The position numbers were made by a program, and so were the translations under genes. The notes beneath the pieces are model-generated. The model was not told the DNA's origin and ran no database searches. It was given only the letters and a program-made list of their open reading frames with translations. Positions 12,501-20,549 of a DNA stretch of 64,000 bases are shown in pieces (position 1 is the stretch's first letter; each line of letters begins with the position of its first letter). Source of the stretch: Strongylocentrotus droebachiensis (Eukaryota; Echinodermata; Echinoidea; Camarodonta; Strongylocentrotidae); assembly GCA_035222895.1 (NCBI GenBank), contig JAVYIG010001612.1, forward strand, positions 62,001-126,000. Reading direction: 5' to 3'.

Positions 12501-15500
12501 TTTACATGATAGGTAATGAGAGCTTCCATTTCATTTTTTGAAATTGGGGCGTTTCCAATACTGGTCTTTACCTTTAACTGGTAGTTATCATGATAACCCT
12601 CTGCCTTAGCTGCAGCAGCCGTGATCATTGCACAATGCATATCAAGGGTGATCCTACCAGGTTAGCTGCATACTACTCCAGGGTGGAGAGAGGCAAATGA
12701 AGATATTTTTTTTGCCAAAGAACATTAGTGTCATGGGGGATGTTTAAGCGGGCATCATACCCGTACCGTACCGCACCAGAGGAGCGCTTAAATGCTCCGA
12801 AAGCAAACCGTGCCGCTGCATGGGGCCTAATCACATCTTTTCAAACAGATATTAGGGGTGCCGAAGTCTGCTGCTGATGAGATAGTCTACCTGCTCACCA
12901 ATCTCCTACCAAGGGGGGTGCTTCATAAAGCTGTTCGTAAATGTTCGTAAATGGGATGCTCAGTCGTTTTTAACCGCATCAACTAAAGTTGAACTGTGCA
13001 AATGAAGATTAACATTCTTATTATAAAAAACATTCGTAATGCAAAGTATATTTTTTCCAAAATTTAATTGAGGCTATTGGAAATATAGTCACACTTTGTA
13101 ACAACATCAGGGAAATTTTTGAGCATCCTATCTGGCACTTCATATTCAAGTTGTTCGTAAAGTCATGCGTAACTTTACGAACAGCTTTATGAAACATCCC
13201 CCAGTTTCTATGCAGATAGACCTCGGTAAACATAATTATATCTTAAATCCTTGCAGAAGTAAGTGGTAAATGACATTCTTGTCACATTACTATAAAGTGA
13301 AATTTTGCCATCAAATTGTTGGGCTCCCAAACTTTTTGAAGGGCTTTAAGTTTCTTGTCTTAGAGAAATATTGCATGCTTTCATGAAGAAAAGTATTCAT
13401 AAAACAAACAATCAAACATACGGACAAACAAACAACAACAACAAGAAAAACATTTATTCCTCGATTCATGCCCAAGTTGAGCCCTTTTTTTTGGTCTTCA
13501 TCCTTCCCCTCATCAGGTTTCAGTCAGGTGAAGATAATTAACGGAGTAGCGCTAACTATACACAAGTCACGAGCTTGGGAGAGGAAGCAGCGGAAGAAGA
13601 AATAGAAAAAGGATGAAAAGAAGGAGAAGAAGAAAAAGAAGAAGGCGGTGAAGAAGAAATAAAAAAGCAAAGGAAGGATACAACAAAATATTCGTCAAAA
13701 ATCCTTTTTTTTTCTTCTCTACTTCTTCATTTCCTCCCCAGCCCCAGGTACATTGTATATTATAGATCAATGTGGTTAGAGAGGATATGGGCGATATTCT
13801 TGGAGTCGTGTTCACGTTGTCTCCGGTGTTTGAGGATGTGCTGTTGCCCGTTGCGCCCAGCTGTTGTATTGTCTCGAATAGTCTTATGGTACTCATCTGG
13901 TCATCTCATTGTACTTTCATGTGTAGCATTTTCTCTCTCTTGTCAGGGGGGTGTTTCACAAAGATCCTAAGTTGAACTTATCTCTAAGTTTGACTTAAAA
14001 ATTATGGAAAGCCGTTAGCATCTTTGAAAATATTTTGTAAAAGTTTTTTTAAGAGGCATAAAATGTTGATTCAAATGATTCATAATTTTCTTTCATCAAG
14101 GAGATTTCATTTTCTTGATGTGGAATTTATAAAAAGCCTATAATACTTGAATTTTCACTTTGAACATACTTTATTTTAAGGCTACAAACGGCTCTCCATA
14201 ATATTTAAGTCCAACTTAGAGTTAAGTTCGACTTGGGATCTTTGTGAAACACCCCCAGGTGTTTAATTACGATATTTATAAAAATGTAACATGAACTGTT
14301 ATAGTCATATTCATTCTCCCTTTTTGTTATCTCACGCCTACAAAAAATATTAGAAGCTTTGTCATATATTTCAAACTGCGATTATTTGTTTTCCCTTCTC
14401 CTTCCCCTCTCTTAATTTCGTTTGTTCTACAGATCCAGATGTGGGTTTTTTCAAGAGGATAATCGGCCTTTACAAGAAGGCATTCGCTGTTTGCAAGTCG
14501 GAATTCTATGTTTGCAAGTGTGTTTGCAAGTCGGAAATTTCAAATCATCTGGTATGTAATGTATTTGTGTTCTATTATCTACAAACTCATGCAATTACCC
14601 CATCACAATGATCTTTTGAAGTAGATTACAAATGTGTATTATGTAAAATAGACAATTATAGTTCGTGCATAGATGTATACAAATTGTATACACTTTGTTT
14701 CCTGGTTATTAATTACATACAGGCGCGTACGCAAAAAAATAAAATAATAATAATACAAAAAAAAAATTATTAAAAAAAAAATTATGGCAATGAAAGAGCA
14801 GACCTCCCCCCCCCCCCCCTCCCCCCAACGAAACAAAATATCGATCGGCCAAATTCTCAAATTTTGAGACACACACACACACAAACAAACAAAATTGTGC
14901 TCTAGCCCCCCAGTCCCCCCCCCCCCCCCCCTCATTCAGCGGTTTGCTGAGTCGTTGCGAAATTTCTGCCCGATTTAACATCCATGTTTATTGTCCTACT
15001 GTTGTCTTGTTAAATTGTAAATTCAAAAATATATTTAACCGGGGCTTGCCCCCGTGAAAAAAATCTATTTTTAAAGCAAAGTCAGATCACATTAAATAGG
15101 TTAGTTATCAACTATTGGCGAGTTATGAATATATATGTAGATTTACATCAAACATGTTTTGTTTATTTCATATTGGGGTTCCTCCAAAACACACACAACT
15201 TAAATAGGTTAGTTATCAACTATTGGCGAGTTATGAATATACATGTAGATTTACATCAAACATGCTTTGTTTATTTCATATTAACAGACATGTTGTATAC
15301 ATGAAAAATTAGCTTGAGCAAATCTTAGTATTGAGTGATCACGCTTCAGCGTCTCTGTGAGGCTCTTTCGCGAACTCACAACCGGTCGCGTATAACACAA
15401 AAACCTACGAAGAAATACCAACTCCTTGTCAAACAACTCTTTAACCTCTGCATTCGATGCCATTGGTGAAGTTTGTATTTGAGTGGTGAATGTTTGCGTT

Positions 15501-18500
15501 AATAATTGACCGGAGCTTTTTAAATTTGAAGCTGTGGTCATGTGCCCCTAAAGTAGCTGCTCGACGGGAGCGTCTTATTTTTCGCGTATGTCGCCCGGGC
15601 ACCGATGGGCGGCCGCCCGGCCACCTCTTGTGTTTAGGCTCGGTCGCCACTGAAGTTTTAGCGTGGAGTTAAAATTCGGCGGCGCCTACTCACTTTTCAC
15701 TCGCCGCCAAAAATACGCTCGGTACCCGGGCGGCGACCTAATCAAGCGTTCGCCATCGAGCGATTTAAGTTAAAAATCGAAGCCGCTAGGTAAAAGGCTG
15801 CTGAGCGGTCGCCGCCCAGTAGCTGTCCAGTCGTCCCTGGATGTCGGTCACTGGACGTCGAGTTCAAAATCGGTCGGGAGCATTTGACCTAGCGGCTTTG
15901 ATTTTTGACCTAAATCACTCGGCGGCGAACGCTCGATTAACGCTCGGGGATTGGTGGGGGATCGGTGGGTCATCAGTCGGTCACTGCTGGGACGTCGCCC
16001 GGAGAAGCTCCCCGATTTTGCCGAGTTTTGACCTAAAATCGGCCGGCGACCGACGGGAAATCGACAGAGCACCGCCCAGACATCGCTGGGGCTCTACAGC
16101 CTGCTCGACTTCTCCAGAAATCGTTGGGCGATGCCTAAATTCCAGCAGCGACCGAGCAGACTACAAATCGGTCGATCACCGGTCTTATCTGTGACCATAG
16201 CTTCACCGCTCTGTGGTGTGACCATACTGCTTAACCCTAATAAGGCCGGGGGGGGGGCATTATGCCCCCTCCCTTCACGATTTTTCCGATTGCTCGGGAA
16301 CGCATATGGGTGGCGCCCGGCCTCTCGCTGACTTTTTTCTTTCGAGTCTTGCGCAACTTTTAAAAGATTTTTTTTGAAAATCGGACCTACGGTTACAAGG
16401 TCACGTGACCTTTTGTCTTTGCATGTCAGCCCGAAAATCGCTCATTTTCGTGATTTGTGTACAAAACATATGGAAAAGTCATTTTTCCAAAAAACAGAGC
16501 AAACATGGGTTATTGGGTCTTGTTTAAAGTTTAGGTGGTTGTTTTGGGAGTCACAAAAGTTGAATTGTAGTAAGAAATGAAATAAAACAATAAAATCAAT
16601 GAAATACATAAGTTAAAAAAACAAAGAAATACATAAGAAATTATAAAAACAAGGAATAACATAAGGAATAAGCTGGCTCTTCCAATTTTTTTTGTCGTAT
16701 TATTATTCAGAATGGTCTAATAAATGTATGCAGTGAAAAAAATGCTTAAATATGAATAATATATGATTTATGGGTAAAAATGTGATTTGTATGACTTTAT
16801 TTGCATAAATTACCATAAATATGCAAATGAGTGAATGTTTCAAAAAATTGAAATTATCATATTATTCTATACACTTCACTTGACATGCGTGCAAATTTTC
16901 GCGGCGATCGGCCGCTTCGCGGCCGAGATCTTAGGGGCCCCCGGCCGTACTAAGACCTCAAATAGCCCGGCCTTTTTAGGGTTAAGCGCCATTTTCAAAA
17001 TTATTTTCACTAAGACTTAGAAGTGTTATCATTCAGTAACTATGCTTTGCTCAAGCTGGACATGGACATTCGTAGGAGCAGAAAGGCTTCTTGTTCTTAG
17101 GTTAACTTGATGCAACGGTCAGATATATTAAATCTCAAATATGAAGGAACAAAATAGATTGGACTTGGATGGATATGGTTTTATTTATAAAAGTAGTGGA
17201 AATGGTGCACATTTTAGCTTGATATCAATTTGATGACCATATCTACTATCAACGTCTTACCTGTTAGATATTCTGGTATGATGATAGGAATTGGTAAAAT
17301 CCACGAGTATATAAAAAAAAATCCAATAATGAGAACGGTGATAGCATTGACGACGTGTGATGTTGTCGAAACAATAACGCGAGGAGAAGTGAGGAAATCT
17401 CCCTGCTCGAGTTTCTCCGCGGTGACAACAAGAAAATAACTACATCTGATTGGTTAAGAAATGTTTATCACGCGGTGAAAATAAGGCGATTGGTTAAAAT
17501 AATGTATGGAAACTCCCGATGGAAAAGAATGTTCAACAGCTGAAAAACATGAAACTTGGAACTAAATAAATGTTATTTACAATAGCATCGAGTAACTACA
17601 CATCCAGTCAATGTGTTTGGAATGCCACTTACAGCTATCATAACGATGAAATAAACTTAGGCTGGTGAGCATAATCACAAAAACTGGTTTCTGTATAGTT
17701 CATGCCCCTACATTAAAAATGAGTTTAGATTTTGTTTCCTTCCTGATATTAATCAAACTGCATGTACCTATTTTCTATTTTGATTTCAGGCCAGAGGCAG
17801 AGTAGTTCCTCTGATTGTTGGATTCCTGGTTAATTTTGGATTGTAAGTTTAAATATTTTCATACACTGTACTTTGATGTATACATCAGTCCAGATTTAGT
17901 TCAGTTGATCATTGCTCACTTATGCCTGGATTACATTTCGCATGCGATTAGTCTACGCTTTACGGAGCCCGTATCCTGCCCGTATCCCCTTTTCCGTGCG
18001 GCCTCCGTGCGGAGGCAGGAGGCGGCCGTGAGATTTTCGTACGGATTCACGGACTTCGCAGCCTTTACGATTTTGTTTCGCGAGAAGTTAAACAAATTTG
18101 AAAAAATCGTAAGCCCGTAGCCCGTATACATGTCGTAGGTGGCATTGCACAATCCCCGCACGGGCATCGCCCGGAGGCCTCGCACTGATTGTGCAGCAAA
18201 CGTACGATTTTTCGGTGGATATGGGGGCAAAAAAAATCGTACAGAGATTGTAGACTCGTGGGGCATTCGCACTGCCATTACACAGCTATCGCAAGGTTGC
18301 TGCTCGCTGCCCGTGCAGTATCCGTGATATTGAGCAGTCATCTTTGCACGGAAGCTGCACGGGCTCCGTACGATTTCCGTGCGGAGGCTGCGGAGACTGC
18401 ACGGCTACTGCATTCAAATTGCACGATTTCCGTACAATCTCCGAGCAGCCTCTACGGATTTGCCCTGGCCTGCCCCCGAGGGCCAATACAATAAATGGCA

Positions 18501-19205
18501 CGATGCTCGTTGATAATGTAAACACAAACATCGTAGCCCGTAGCCTCCTACGATCTCTACGAAAAATCGTAGACTAATTTATCGTACGGCGCCCGGGGCA
18601 AATGTAATCCAGGCATAACCTATGCCTAGGTCACATTTGCTCGACGGCTAGGATGCGGCGGCCGTAAGCCCCCGAAATCGAGAGATAAATGCGGCGGCCG
18701 CAGAGAATCTGTTATGGCCTTATGGTCACCCTAGGGCGTATCTCTATCTTTACAGGTCGTATGGGTCGCCGTGGGATTATTACACGGAGTTATAACTTGT
18801 TTACATTTCTAGGGTCGCCGTAGCAATTATACAAATAGACACACAGTAGCCATGCCGTGGAGCGGTACCACGGAGAGCATACGTTGGGCTTACGGTGGCA
18901 TTGCGGCTACCTTGCGTCTGCCTAGGTATTTGTCAAAAAACCTACAGCCGCCGCAGTGACGTCCTAAGGCGACCGTGTGTCATCACTTCAAAGGCCGTAC
19001 GGCAGCCGCAGCTAGGTTTTCTGTCTCCACAAATTAAAAATACGCCGTGCGGCTACCCTAATAATGTGACCCTATAATTGCAATTGGCAGGCACGTAGCC
19101 ACAGGGGGGCACGGGGGGGGGGGGGGGGCACGTGCCCCAAAAACAATTTTAGACCCCTCCCCAGGACGTCGATCGATTACATGTATGTGCCCCCCCCCCC
19201 CCCCC

Positions 19206-19242
<37 letters not shown>

Positions 19243-20516
19243 AACTCAGGCTACGGGCCTGGCTATTGGCCGTAGATATTTTAGACCCCACGGCTGCGGC
19301 GGCAAATGTGACCTAGGCACATCTCTGTTTCTCGTAATACAGAACTCAGTGAAACTGTGCAAGTGCTTTTTGGGGCGCAGTTCCCATTTTAAACACTTTT
19401 CAAAAAGAAGTGGCGGCGTTTTTTGCGGTGATTTACTGTGCCATATCTGAACAAGCCTTTAAACAAAACCCATTGAATTCCTTTTGGGTAGGAAAAGGCC
19501 ATGTGTTCTGTATTGTCAATACCGGTGTGTTGGCTCAGTCAGTAGAGCGTCCGCCTCACAACCGGAAGATCGTGGGTTCGAACCCCGGCCGCGTCATACC
19601 AAAAGACGTTAAAAGATGGGAGTTGTTGCTACCTTGTTTGGCGTTCAACAATAAGGGATAGAGCAACGTCGATCTGGCGCTGCTCAGTGGCTGCCGGGCT
19701 CACGATCAATTGGGCAAAAAGAATTTCCGTTTCGGTTTAATAAAATTTGGAGTAGGCTATTATTATTAATATTATTATTATTATTATTGTCTAAGATTAT
19801 GAATAAATTATGATAAATGTTCACTCAAATACGCCAATATAGCATTCATTACGAAGTGGGCAATGAACGCCATTGTTGATGCAAAGGATTATTATTAATA
19901 ATGATGAGGCACCGGTTCGTGGTGATACGAAGACGGGGGAGGAGGAGGAGAATATGAGAATGATGATGATGACGAGATGATGACGACAAGATGATCATGA
20001 CGATGGTGGTGATGATAATTGTGAAGATGATTTTGAGAATGGGGATCTGAGTGTTGGTGATGATGATGATGATGATGGAGACGATGACGATGATGATTAT
20101 GATGATGATGATTATGATGAATGATTGTGAAAATCACACATGTTCTTTTCATTGAATACACTTTTTCATTTGTTTACAGGGGCGTTTTGGGCATCGCCAC
20201 AAGACCTTTAGACTTCGCTACCCACCTCCTTTTTATTATGATAGTAAACATGGTGTTTTACATGTTGTTCTACCTCTTTATGAAGGTGAGTAATCATGTA
20301 TAAAGTTGTATGAAGCTGTTATCTTTTGTTCTCCCATGTTTCTTCCCTTTATTTTCTCTCTTTCTCTATCAAACTTCATGTACGCTATTTTCTTTTTCTG
20401 CCCCTGTATTTGTATTTTTCTTTGCATTTATTTGTCTATTTTCCTGTTTTTCTCTCCCATCCTTTTTCTCACAGTCACTCTTTTATACCTCTCTCTCTCT
20501 CTCCCTCTCTCTCTCA

Positions 20517-20549
<33 letters not shown>

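Noticed and set aside
15841-16194. 117-codon frame in the GC-rich block
   Set aside because: GC-rich DNA has few stops by chance; no motif, no splice context, and overlapping frames on the other strand.
17931-18341. 136-codon minus-strand frame
   Set aside because: It lies within a GC-rich MITE built of short inverted motifs and has no recognisable domain.
19525-19600. Possible tRNA-Val gene
   Set aside because: The anticodon stem has a mismatch and the sequence continues into a SINE body with an (ATT)n tail.
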